A program made the translations under genes and the position numbers. From Aphrocallistes beatrix (taxonomy: Eukaryota > Porifera > Hexactinellida > Sceptrulophora > Aphrocallistidae), in the NCBI GenBank assembly GCA_963281255.1, contig OY725497.1, positions 1-64,000 on the forward strand: 64,000 bases of DNA, written 5' to 3'. The notes beneath the pieces are model-generated. The model was not told the origin of the DNA. It did not search any database and saw nothing but the letters and a program-made list of their open reading frames with translations. Below are positions 41,204-49,978 of this stretch, one piece after another. The stretch's first letter is position 1. Every line of letters starts with the position of its first letter.

Positions 41204-42205
41204 TTAACTGATTCTACAGTTCTTTAGCTTGACTTTGAATAAATCCTTAGCGAAGGCATACAATTGGACATCTAAGTAGTTCTTCTCTTTGACAATATTT
41301 GTGTCTGCTTCGCTGACAGTTCCCATGTAGTCCATCTCATTCACGTTCTTCTTCCCTATCGATTGTGGGAGCTCAACAAACTGAGGGATGATGTCCGGGA
41401 GCAGCCTTTGGAAGAGTTGGACTGAAATAAGAAACTCCTCAGTGATACCAACAGCAACATATGCCAGCATATTTTGTTTGGCCGTTTTCAAAGCTAACTT
41501 GTGCTGTTCATTTTTGGAAACACAAATATCAGAATGTCCACAGAAATACTGAGTCATGAGATTCGCCTCACAGCCAAAATATCCGTTCTGAAAGCACTCG
41601 GAAAGAGGTGCTTTTCTCTGCGCTTCTGGCATCTTGAACTTTTTCATAAAGTGATAGTAATAGTAAGCTGAAATGGCTCGCTCCACTGGCTCACGCACCA
41701 TGGTGATATACTCGTAGCGCATGCCTAGAAGACTCAGGCCTGGAAACTCGGCATAGTAGAAGTGCTGGATGTAAATTCCGCGCGGGGAGTAGCTCTCCAT
41801 CCCTTTTCCGCCATGAAGGATCTTCGCACGCCTTAACAGAGCCTTGCTACGATCTTCTACCTCATTCTTCATCTCGTCAGTCCACTGAGCCGCTCCTTCA
41901 ATAAAAATGTCCGTCTCCATATCCACGTGAGCGGACAGAGAACGGAAGAACTCTTGGAGTGTGGTGCTGCCAGATTTGGGGATTCTGTTGAAAAAGAGGA
42001 TGTAAGGATGGCGTGGGGTGCAGTCTACACTCGTGGGGAGTTTGTGTTTCTCGTCTCCTATCTTTTTCAGTTCCTCCTCTAGAGAAGGAGGCAGCGTTAG
42101 CCAAGCAACTGTCATTATAATGGAGACAGTGATCATGATGCAAAGGTTCCTGCGTCTTGTGAAGAGGGTGAGGAATTGTCGACACCTGCGCGGAAGTAAC
42201 TTCAT
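41204..42205 (-). CDS. heparan sulfate / uronyl 2-O-sulfotransferase
   Basis: 333 residues, type II Golgi membrane protein with a signal anchor near residues 20-38. It transfers sulfate from PAPS to the 2-O position of uronic acid in glycosaminoglycans. PAPS-binding 5' loop: FFNRIPKSGSTTLQEF. 3' region: ITMVREPVERAISAYYYY. The block ECFQNGYFGCEANLMTQYFCGHSDIC keeps the cysteines of the HS2ST/UST family, and VGITEEF follows. I cannot separate HS2ST1 from UST by eye. Single exon. The ATG is directly preceded by CCTTGTTTCTCCCATTAG|C, an excellent 3' splice site, so the 5' UTR is probably spliced. Confidence 0.85.
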   Translation of the reverse strand: MKLLPRRCRQFLTLFTRRRNLCIMITVSIIMTVAWLTLPPSLEEELKKIGDEKHKLPTSVDCTPRHPYILFFNRIPKSGSTTLQEFFRSLSAHVDMETDIFIEGAAQWTDEMKNEVEDRSKALLRRAKILHGGKGMESYSPRGIYIQHFYYAEFPGLSLLGMRYEYITMVREPVERAISAYYYYHFMKKFKMPEAQRKAPLSECFQNGYFGCEANLMTQYFCGHSDICVSKNEQHKLALKTAKQNMLAYVAVGITEEFLISVQLFQRLLPDIIPQFVELPQSIGKKNVNEMDYMGTVSEADTNIVKEKNYLDVQLYAFAKDLFKVKLKNCRIS

Positions 42206-42297
42206 GCTAATGGGAGAAACAAGGTAAACGAATTATATTTGAAGCATCACTTGTTAGAAATTAGTATACTGATGATTTAATCCCGCATGTAAGAATA

Positions 42298-45200
42298 TTA
42301 ATCTATTGAGTTTAATCGTTTGTTTGTATGTAAAAGAGTCTCCAATTTCATCAACTCAGCTCGAATCTCGGAAGCAAACTTGGGGTTCTCCCTCTCCAGC
42401 CCAAGCAGCGACGCGTGGAAATGATCCAGGGAGAGAGTTAACACTTCTGGAAACAGCAACGCGACATAATTGAGAGTAGTAAATACTTTTCCATGACAAG
42501 AGGAGAGGTTCACTTCAACAAATTTCTTGATACACTCAACTATCCTCTGTTTGTGATAGCTAGCTTCATCACCTGTCAAACTACTGACACTTGTCACTAT
42601 CTTTTTGATGACAGACTGGGACAGTTCTCTGATCCTGGGAGGTTCTTTGTTGACAGGACATACGTTACAGGCCAGCAGACAACCGAGCATCGGGAACAAC
42701 AGATGCTCGCTAGCGCTAGCAGCCAAGTTGTCATTGGATGACGTCACGACTGTTTGTAGGAAGAAGAGGGTGGGAGTGAGAGAGGAAGGCTGTTGAGGCA
42801 GTTTGAGGAAGAGTTCTCTAATGACAGATAGCAAGTAGAGTCTCTTCTCCGAATCTCCACTGACTCCATTCCGAATATCTTCACACGCGTCAAACAGTGA
42901 CAAGAACGGGTTGGGTCTCTGGATGAAGATAGGACAGCTCTGTCCGTCTCCAGCAGCGTATTGAGAGAACCTGGGGAAGTACTGGGAGAGAAGCTGGCGG
43001 ATTTTTCTCTTAATGAACGGGTCTGATTCGGGACGGAGGCGGCAGAGGCTGGACAGGAAGGAACAGATGTGTCTCCGGACACATTCGAGGTGAGAAGGAT
43101 GTGGAGGCTTGGCCAGGGAGTGGGAGGGGAGGAACAGGTACTCGATGAGACGCGGCAGGATGCAGTGGGGCTGAGTGCGGGAGTAGATGAGTGAGGATCC
43201 GTGACGAACTAAGCTAGACGCTATATCGTAAATGTCAAACATACATTCCTTTGTGCTGTTTTGATCGCAGAGGAGAGGTTCTATCCATTGGAGAAAGTCT
43301 GAGAAGTAAAACTGGGACCGTGAGATGTTCTCCTCGGTGGGTGGGAGTGTCGTCAAGTGTTGCAGGAGAGAGTCCAGCACTTGCACCACCTCACCAAGAC
43401 TACTGGCCTGACGCGTGTCAATCATCTGCAGAGGAGGGAGCACACTCAGCTCTCTGGTGAAAGAGACTACGTAGGGCTCAAACTGAGGGTACCTGGAGGC
43501 TTGGATTATGTACAGTACCCAGGCTTTGATGACCAGCTGACTTACAACCTGGTTCTGCGAAATGTAACGCATGCCTACTTCGTCACACAACAGTGTTCTG
43601 ACGAAGTTTGAGCCAGTAGGACAGGCGAGGGTGTCAGAGAACAATACCTGCTTCGCCACCTCGCTAACACTGAGGCGGAGCTCGCACTCAGAGATCAAGG
43701 ACAGTAAGACGAGGTTCCCGATCAGAGACCCCAGTTCCTGGCTTTCCGAGTATGGCAGTGGTTCCTGCTTCCAGGCCGGGTAGCCATACTCCCAGAGGAA
43801 GGAGCAGATGTCCCTGCATGCTGGGCGAGCGAGGGTATTCTCTGAGACGAGAACGTGAGCTCCTGAGACCAGTTGGTTTAAGCTGACCACGATCTGTCTC
43901 GCGTGCTCTCCGTGGAAAGCTGAGTAATAAGCGCAATACAGCTCTCTCAATGTCACAGACACAGCTCCTATCTGCTCGAGACAGCAGCTCATGTCGGGAA
44001 TTTGTCGCCAGAAGAGACTGCAGACCTCCCACTCCTTCTTGGCACAGCTCTTATCGAACATGGCCGCATGGTGGTACTCGCCTAGAGTCGGGAGGAGACG
44101 GGAGAGGTAGATGCTAGCACTCACCTTTCTCTCAATGAACACGTGCAGCAGTCCGCACAGGCACTCCCACACCAGCTGTTTGTTGCGCGAGTTCTGCTTA
44201 GACGCGTGCGAGAGGAGCTTGATCAGGATCTCACTCGTCTTGTCGATAACGTCATTGACATCAGTCTTATAGCTGAGCACAAACGCCAGCAGATAGAGGT
44301 TAAGGAGAGCACGCGAAGAGCTGTTTTGCAGCCTCCGTGTGGAGAGTTTCGAGTAGAACCTACCCTTGTAAGGCTGCCAGCACTCGGATGGGGGCAACTC
44401 CGTCAAGCTGAACTGGAGAGAGAGAAAACGCAGAAATATTTCGAATGGTGAGAGGAGTAGCGGAGTCTGGACATCTTGGGGTGTGTTGATGATGTCATAA
44501 CGTAGATCCGATACATTCTTGATGGAAACGTCCTCCTGGCCTGATTCTCCCAACTTCTTGCTGATTCCCTCCCACAGCAGCATCGCACTCTCCATGGACG
44601 GCCCCCACACCTCGCTCAACCGAATCAGCGTCCAGAGAGAGAAGAGCAGTGGGGAGTGAGATGTGGTAGCAGAGTGTGCTACCAGAGAGGAGATAGCCTC
44701 TCTGCACAGGTGCCAACACCTGTTAGTGCATAACCAGGGGGGTAACATCCTGGCGAGACCTAGGAGTATCCACCAGAAGAACTGGAATCGTGAGGAAGTA
44801 GAGGAGAGGGGGGCAGATGAAGGGGCCTCTGGAGAGGTGAAGGAGAGGAGAAAGGGCAGAAAAGAGATCCAGAATCCCGAGGACTCAGGTGCAAGCATTC
44901 TCTCAGTGAGGGCGGCGGACAGGCTCCACAGCTCCAGGAGGGAGCAGCAGGGGAAGAGTGAGAAATTGAGGCGGAGAAGATCTGAGTGGGAGAGGAAGAT
45001 GGCGACAGAAGCTTCTAACAGCTCCGACCATAGAGAGTGAATGTGCTGGAGAGCTCGAGACCGCAGCTCTGGAACGAGCGAGGCCAGCAGGTAGGAAGCT
45101 AGCAGGAGGTGTGTCTTGGTGTCTGTGAGGAGGCGTGAGAGAGGACTGGTGTCTAGAGGGGTGTGGGAGAGGGGGCGAGAAGAACTTAGGAGGTTGCAGG

Positions 45201-45645
45201 ATCTGTATATCTCTGTGATACTCCCACACAAGAGAGAGACCGCCTCCAGCTGTGAGAACACGGACTCAGACAGCAGCTGTACATCTGATCCTCTCTCTGA
45301 GTGTTCTAAGCGAGATGCGAGCGAGTGGGAGAGGTAGCACAGGAAGTAGTGACAGTGCGACAAGTGATCGGGTGTGAGGAAGTTTAGCTGCTGTCGGGAT
45401 AGCATCAGGTGCTGTTTGAGGAGATTGAAGAGGTGTGGGTGATGAGATGTGAGTGCTGATGATGTAACGAATGTGAAAGAGAACAGCTCTGTGGTGTTCT
45501 GAGTGAAATCGGATGCATAGAGGGCGTGGTAGGGCGTGCCAGTGTTTGGAGAGGACAAGAAAGGAAGGAGAGCCTGTCTGGTGAGGCAGAATGCCTCACC
45601 CTGATTCAGCTCCATCCCAGCTCCGTACCACTTCTCCGCTAGCAT
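42298..45645 (-). CDS. MMS22L: MMS22-like DNA repair protein
   Basis: 1115 residues (human 1243), single exon, almost wholly helical with HEAT-like repeats. MMS22L works with TONSL to load RAD51 at stalled or broken replication forks. Similarity to human MMS22L that I can recognise: SRFQFFWWIL, LLWEGISKKL, the CWQPYKGRFYSKLSTRRL block (human KQVKGRIYSKFHQKR), and VWECLCGLLHVF in the centre, all in the same order. The C-terminal helices are less conserved. The N-terminal 400 residues are Ser/Leu-rich. The ATG is immediately preceded by TTCCTAG. Only 93 bp separate it from TMEM177-like upstream and 92 bp from the sulfotransferase downstream. Confidence 0.78.
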   Translation of the reverse strand: MLAEKWYGAGMELNQGEAFCLTRQALLPFLSSPNTGTPYHALYASDFTQNTTELFSFTFVTSSALTSHHPHLFNLLKQHLMLSRQQLNFLTPDHLSHCHYFLCYLSHSLASRLEHSERGSDVQLLSESVFSQLEAVSLLCGSITEIYRSCNLLSSSRPLSHTPLDTSPLSRLLTDTKTHLLLASYLLASLVPELRSRALQHIHSLWSELLEASVAIFLSHSDLLRLNFSLFPCCSLLELWSLSAALTERMLAPESSGFWISFLPFLLSFTSPEAPSSAPLSSTSSRFQFFWWILLGLARMLPPWLCTNRCWHLCREAISSLVAHSATTSHSPLLFSLWTLIRLSEVWGPSMESAMLLWEGISKKLGESGQEDVSIKNVSDLRYDIINTPQDVQTPLLLSPFEIFLRFLSLQFSLTELPPSECWQPYKGRFYSKLSTRRLQNSSSRALLNLYLLAFVLSYKTDVNDVIDKTSEILIKLLSHASKQNSRNKQLVWECLCGLLHVFIERKVSASIYLSRLLPTLGEYHHAAMFDKSCAKKEWEVCSLFWRQIPDMSCCLEQIGAVSVTLRELYCAYYSAFHGEHARQIVVSLNQLVSGAHVLVSENTLARPACRDICSFLWEYGYPAWKQEPLPYSESQELGSLIGNLVLLSLISECELRLSVSEVAKQVLFSDTLACPTGSNFVRTLLCDEVGMRYISQNQVVSQLVIKAWVLYIIQASRYPQFEPYVVSFTRELSVLPPLQMIDTRQASSLGEVVQVLDSLLQHLTTLPPTEENISRSQFYFSDFLQWIEPLLCDQNSTKECMFDIYDIASSLVRHGSSLIYSRTQPHCILPRLIEYLFLPSHSLAKPPHPSHLECVRRHICSFLSSLCRLRPESDPFIKRKIRQLLSQYFPRFSQYAAGDGQSCPIFIQRPNPFLSLFDACEDIRNGVSGDSEKRLYLLSVIRELFLKLPQQPSSLTPTLFFLQTVVTSSNDNLAASASEHLLFPMLGCLLACNVCPVNKEPPRIRELSQSVIKKIVTSVSSLTGDEASYHKQRIVECIKKFVEVNLSSCHGKVFTTLNYVALLFPEVLTLSLDHFHASLLGLERENPKFASEIRAELMKLETLLHTNKRLNSID

Positions 45646-45738
45646 CTAGGAACACTGTAACTACTACGAGCACTGAACTTCATTCTCACAAATAGCTCTG
45701 CCTACAAATTTATTATAAAATATCACTAGCTAGTCACT

Positions 45739-46581
45739 TCAATCAAAATGATACTGGTACTTCTCAATCATTATCGCCTGCAGTTTCTTCTGTCGCTCTA
45801 TCGCAGCTGGGTGTGTCGGGTCAGAAGTATCCGAATCATCCCCCAGCAGTGCGGCGATCTGTCTCTGTCTAAGGAACAGCTCGATTCCACCCTCAGCGAA
45901 TCCCCGCCCCAACCCAGCTGCAATTCTGTCCGCTTCGAACTCGTAGTGATGTCTCAGTTTCGACATTTCAAACAGGAAGAAGAGCATCCATGCTACGAAG
46001 ATGAAAAGGTTCGTACGGGTGGGGTTGAAATCGAACTTGGTGCAGAAGAAGGGAGTGACGAACTTGAAAGCGACCCACAGCATGAACAAGAACAGCGGAG
46101 GAACTGTGCCTGTGTACAGTATGTGTTTGGATTTTATGTGAGCAAGTTCGTGAGCTATGCGGAAATTGATCTGACTCCCGGACGGAACCAAACATTTAGC
46201 GAGGCGTTGTCCAAAATCTGAGTCCCAATCTACAACGGTGCCACTCTTAACGACCTCAGTCTTCACAGCGTCCTCGATTCCCGCCCAGAGGAACTGGCGA
46301 GGCAGGCCTATGTATGCTCCGAACGGTAAGGAGGGAGATCCGAAGGTGATGCTCGACATGCCATGAGTTATGAACACTTTGAGATTCTCAGATTTTTTCG
46401 GGATGACCCCCATCAAATGCGCGACTTTTTTCACATGCGTTACGAGTTCTGTAGGTGCTTTCTCGTTCTTTTTCTCGTATAAAATCTTGAGAATCTGCGG
46501 GAAGACTAACGGTACCGAGTAGATTCCGACAGCGACCAATGAATAGATTCCCAACGATCTTGAGTTGAATCCGATCTTCAT
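45739..46581 (-). CDS. TMEM177: TMEM177-family protein with intact M48 metalloprotease motifs
   Basis: 280 residues (human TMEM177: 311). Human TMEM177 is a mitochondrial inner-membrane protein that binds COX20 during COX2 assembly. The segment GAYIGLPRQFL ... TVVDWDSDFGQRL ... INFRIAHELAHIKS aligns by eye with the human GAVVGIPASFL ... HTVDWRSPAGARL ... KFALAREVVYLES. Here the last block is a zinc-protease HExxH (H144-E145-H148), followed by the M48 third-ligand motif ExxAD (E214 in EFEADR) and the C-terminal HPxxxxR (HPAAIER). Two hydrophobic spans (about 154-177 and 191-205) lie between. An N-terminal hydrophobic segment (about 10-30) may be a mitochondrial anchor. An OMA1-like peptidase is the main alternative. 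Confidence 0.72.
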   Translation of the reverse strand: MKIGFNSRSLGIYSLVAVGIYSVPLVFPQILKILYEKKNEKAPTELVTHVKKVAHLMGVIPKKSENLKVFITHGMSSITFGSPSLPFGAYIGLPRQFLWAGIEDAVKTEVVKSGTVVDWDSDFGQRLAKCLVPSGSQINFRIAHELAHIKSKHILYTGTVPPLFLFMLWVAFKFVTPFFCTKFDFNPTRTNLFIFVAWMLFFLFEMSKLRHHYEFEADRIAAGLGRGFAEGGIELFLRQRQIAALLGDDSDTSDPTHPAAIERQKKLQAIMIEKYQYHFD

Positions 46582-46698
46582 CAGGCTGTAGCTAATATGA
46601 GCTTATAGACAGTCCATCATTATACTATGTACTTACTTATTGCTCATATTATGCATAAAATCATACAAGTTATTGAAAATGTTAGATACGGAATAGCT

Positions 46699-47412
46699 TC
46701 ACTGCTCGCTCAAGATCTCGTCCACAAAGGGAGAGTCGTCCTCTTCTGCAGTTTCTACGCTCCCTATTCCCTCGTCCAGGCGGACACAGGTGTTCGTCTC
46801 GTGGTCGTAGAAGGCTATCAACTCTCTCCTGTCTGCTGAGAGGGTCATGCACTCCTCCACAGGCTCGCACATCAGAGAGTTCTTGTTGAAGAAGTTCCTC
46901 ATCCCCATATACTTGAGCACGCAGTTGGAAGGCCTGCATTCCCTCTCAGGGTCTAGATCCACTGATTCGCACTCTGCGAAGTTTGGGAGAATCGTGTCAA
47001 ATGAGATACGGACGTGTTCTTTGTGAACCTTCCCCTGCTCTCTCACAGCAAAAATACAAACCCCTTTCCTATTCATCACGTACATGCTGTGGAACATAAA
47101 CTCGAAATTCTTGGAGGATTCCTGGCTGCCTATCGGCTGTAGGATGCCGGTCTTCGCGGGTAGTCTCATGCCCTCGCACTCCTCGTCATCTTGCATCACG
47201 TGCAGACAACACTTCTCATTCACTATTTCCGTTCTCACCGGCCTGTGTCCCTCATTCAACAATTCTATGTAGAACACAAGAACGGTCGAGAGGGTACCTA
47301 CGTATGTGTATCCGAAGTCATCCACCCGAATACTGCTCGATGAAGCGAGGACAGAGAGGCGAACTGTCAAGAAAGACAGAGCTAAGATTGTGCGGAATAG
47401 CAAGGGTAACAT
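46699..47412 (-). CDS. secreted cysteine-rich protein of unknown function
   Basis: 237 residues. A clear signal peptide (about 1-24, Leu-rich, ending VLASS) precedes a globular part with paired cysteines (KCCLH, EEC, then C-x4-C-x3-C in CESVDLDPERECRPSNC). The C-terminal region reads CVLKYMGMRNFFNKNSLMCEPVEEC ... ETNTC in shape: short Cys loops with aromatic residues. It ends in an acidic tail. I do not recognise the family. It has its own TATA box 32-38 bp before the ATG. Single exon, 117 bp from TMEM177-like. Confidence 0.7.
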   Translation of the reverse strand: MLPLLFRTILALSFLTVRLSVLASSSSIRVDDFGYTYVGTLSTVLVFYIELLNEGHRPVRTEIVNEKCCLHVMQDDEECEGMRLPAKTGILQPIGSQESSKNFEFMFHSMYVMNRKGVCIFAVREQGKVHKEHVRISFDTILPNFAECESVDLDPERECRPSNCVLKYMGMRNFFNKNSLMCEPVEECMTLSADRRELIAFYDHETNTCVRLDEGIGSVETAEEDDSPFVDEILSEQ

Positions 47413-47443
47413 AACAAAATCTGACTTATTATAAGCATATTAA

Positions 47444-47450
47444 TTTTATA
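47444..47450 (-). promoter_or_regulatory. TATA box of the secreted Cys-rich gene
   Basis: Minus strand GCTATAAAATTAA, 32-38 bp upstream of the ATG at 47412. It implies an extremely short 5' leader. Confidence 0.5.
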
Positions 47451-47681
47451 GCGAATTTGTTCCATTAATAATTAGCATTGTTCACTCAACCATTGGAATT
47501 CATTTTCTAACCGAGTTTGCAATATGCGTTTTCATTCCATTATACACATTTTAAAATATTAACCTTGTTCAGATATACAAAATAAATTAACCCAATAATT
47601 AAAGCTGCCACCTCTGGACTGGCGTTAAGAATTGAAAATCCAAGTTTCTAATATGCTTCAAGTTAGCGTTGAAGCGAGAAA

Positions 47682-49559
47682 TCAATGACGTGTGCGAAGA
47701 GAATCAATTCTGATTGGAACCTTGGGGAGCTTCCTCGGGGGCACCTTTGGACAGGCGGTCTTGGAATTTCTCTCTCTAGGAGGGGCCATTGGGGGTACGA
47801 CAAGCTTCACGTAGCTTTGGAAGGCGGGGTGAGTCGTCATGCTAGTGCGGTGGCTCGGCGAGGGCGGATTCTGGGAGGTCTTGTCCCTCGGAGGAGGGAC
47901 GGGGTCACTATCTCCATCAATATCACATTCGAACGAATCTCTCAGTCGGAAAGGGACAGGAGGGACGTCCTCCTCCTCGCTAGAGGAGGGGCTAGAAAAG
48001 TTCTGCGGTCGGGAGTCAATACTAGTATCTAGGCTTGAGGAGGAAATGCATCCGCTGTCAGTGTCCAGCTTCCCATCGCTACTGGCGCTGAACTCGTACG
48101 GTAACTCTCTGTCAATGTTTCGGATGTGTAGAGTTTTGCTGTTATCTCTGTCCCTCTGCCTGGGAATGGTGAGAATGAGCGGGTCCACCGTATCGAGGTA
48201 GGAGTAAGAGCCGACAGGTACTCCGTTGTAAGGTAGCGGCATCGACACGGTGTCCTCAACCGCATTGGCCGGGGGGTAGGCTGGCACTACGCCTCGACTT
48301 ATGGAACTGGTGCGAAGGAAATCGTGGTCAGCTGGTGTCAGTTCTGGCGGTTTCTCGAACACTTGTAGCCCTTTTCCGCCGCGGAGCACCTCTATCGCCT
48401 GGTCGATAGCAGTCACCCACGCCATGCGAATGCGCATGTCGTCTGCGCGGATGCTGAACTTCCTGTGCGAGGACGCACATACGATTGAGAATCGGAAGTG
48501 GCCGCGACTGTCCTCGTCGTATACGTTCTTGACAGAGGCCCACTCCCCCAATTGGATGATACCCCGCCTCTCCATCTCCTCCTCCGACTTGCGCTTGTAG
48601 TACTCCACTCTGTCAGGGTACAGGATCATCCACCGCACTTGGAACTTGCTGTTCCTGGGTCCGCATTTGGCGAGATATCCCTTCTTCAGCACTTTACCTA
48701 CAAGGCTGTCGTACGCGTCTTTGAGCAAGAAGTTCCGGGTTGAAACCGGAAATGCTTTGAAGAAAAGTTTGTATAACAAATCTAGGAATTCTATAAAGTC
48801 AATTGTGTTAAGCTCAGCGTCCGGAGAGTCGTACCATTCTTGAATCATCTTCAGGAGCTTGTCAGGATTCGTCTCAGATTCTTGGATCCACCAAACCAGA
48901 AATTTCTTCACCAAAAATGGCGATATTTCGCATGATACGTGTTTATCTAGCTGAGTAAAAATCGCGAAAAGATTCTCTATTACACAAGGTGGATGCTCGT
49001 TGACTAGAGCCAGCTTCTGTAGCACTGAGTGATTCTCTCTGTAGTAGACATTCCAGCATACCTTCTGAGCTTCAAAGTTATTCTGATTTGAGAAGTCAGA
49101 GATCTTTTCCATAACCTCTACGAACTCGTCGAAGTTCATGAAGTTGTTATAGAACTGTTGGATGAGATGCTCCGTCATCCAGGGGAACGGCTGAGGAGTG
49201 GTATCCTTAGGAACCGCAGACTCGTGTCGGTACACCGCCTGCTCGATATCGCGCAGAAAGTGCTCGAATCGAGTCAGTCTGCATCCGACCCTGTGTATGG
49301 TGCACTTTTTGTATGACTCACCGGTCCTGTTGGCTTGCAAAGAGAGGTATGCGTGCTGGAAGTAAGAAGATTGGGAATGAGAATAGGCTATTGTAACTTT
49401 GGATTGCTCCTTTGAGGAAGTGTATATTGCATTCCTATTCTTGTCCAGGCGGGATACCCCCCGCGCCCTCCGTCCTTGGTCCCGGAGGCTTGGGAGGGGT
49501 GCGTAAGTGATAAGAAACTCTGAGAAGAGATTGTAACCAAAAACTTTACTACATCGCAT
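47682..49559 (-). CDS. SWAP-70/DEF6-related PH-domain protein
   Basis: 625 residues. Residues about 125-290 form a helical region like the EF-hand-derived N-terminus of SWAP-70/DEF6, directly followed by a PH domain (about 290-393: VLKKGYLAKCG ... VRWMILYPDRVEYY ... AWVTAIDQAIEVL). The family couples phosphoinositides to Rho GTPases and actin. Unlike SWAP-70 and DEF6 there is no long coiled coil or DH-like region after the PH domain. The tail is instead disordered with Pro-rich SH3-ligand-like motifs (DVPPVPFR, PVPPPRD, MAPPRER, VPPRKLPKVPIR). The first 60 residues look unstructured. I use the ATG at 49559; the next upstream in-frame start is a GTG. Confidence 0.6.
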   Translation of the reverse strand: MRCSKVFGYNLFSEFLITYAPLPSLRDQGRRARGVSRLDKNRNAIYTSSKEQSKVTIAYSHSQSSYFQHAYLSLQANRTGESYKKCTIHRVGCRLTRFEHFLRDIEQAVYRHESAVPKDTTPQPFPWMTEHLIQQFYNNFMNFDEFVEVMEKISDFSNQNNFEAQKVCWNVYYRENHSVLQKLALVNEHPPCVIENLFAIFTQLDKHVSCEISPFLVKKFLVWWIQESETNPDKLLKMIQEWYDSPDAELNTIDFIEFLDLLYKLFFKAFPVSTRNFLLKDAYDSLVGKVLKKGYLAKCGPRNSKFQVRWMILYPDRVEYYKRKSEEEMERRGIIQLGEWASVKNVYDEDSRGHFRFSIVCASSHRKFSIRADDMRIRMAWVTAIDQAIEVLRGGKGLQVFEKPPELTPADHDFLRTSSISRGVVPAYPPANAVEDTVSMPLPYNGVPVGSYSYLDTVDPLILTIPRQRDRDNSKTLHIRNIDRELPYEFSASSDGKLDTDSGCISSSSLDTSIDSRPQNFSSPSSSEEEDVPPVPFRLRDSFECDIDGDSDPVPPPRDKTSQNPPSPSHRTSMTTHPAFQSYVKLVVPPMAPPRERNSKTACPKVPPRKLPKVPIRIDSLRTRH

Positions 49560-49978
49560 TTCAAAATGACGCACAGGATGTTAACTCTAATAAAATTGAA
49601 CTAATCTTCAAAACAAATCTAATTTATAGCAACATAACATTCCATAACTATTTATGAACATATAAGTAGCAATAAATCCCTTTGAAACTTGATGACGCAT
49701 TGTATATTGTAATTATGATTAGAGATAACTGATTCTCAGCAAAATTCAAAAGAATCAGAATGAAAATTCTATACAAGTGCTTAGTGCTCGTTAAATAAAC
49801 TTACGCACAAGCAATTAGTGAAGAATCTCAGGCATGTTTGATATCTGATCACGTATGAAGCGGAGTTTCTTTTGAATAAATTACTAATGATATTACTAAT
49901 TTGTATGGCGATTAGGTTGGTACATTTGGCAACCAGTGCCAGAGTTGACTCGGTAATGATTAGGCAAGCACAGAAGTA
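49560..49978. other. intergenic, nothing recognised
   Basis: 419 bp of AT-rich sequence between SWAP70-like and TYW2. No RNA gene, repeat or clear promoter motif is seen. Confidence 0.6.
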
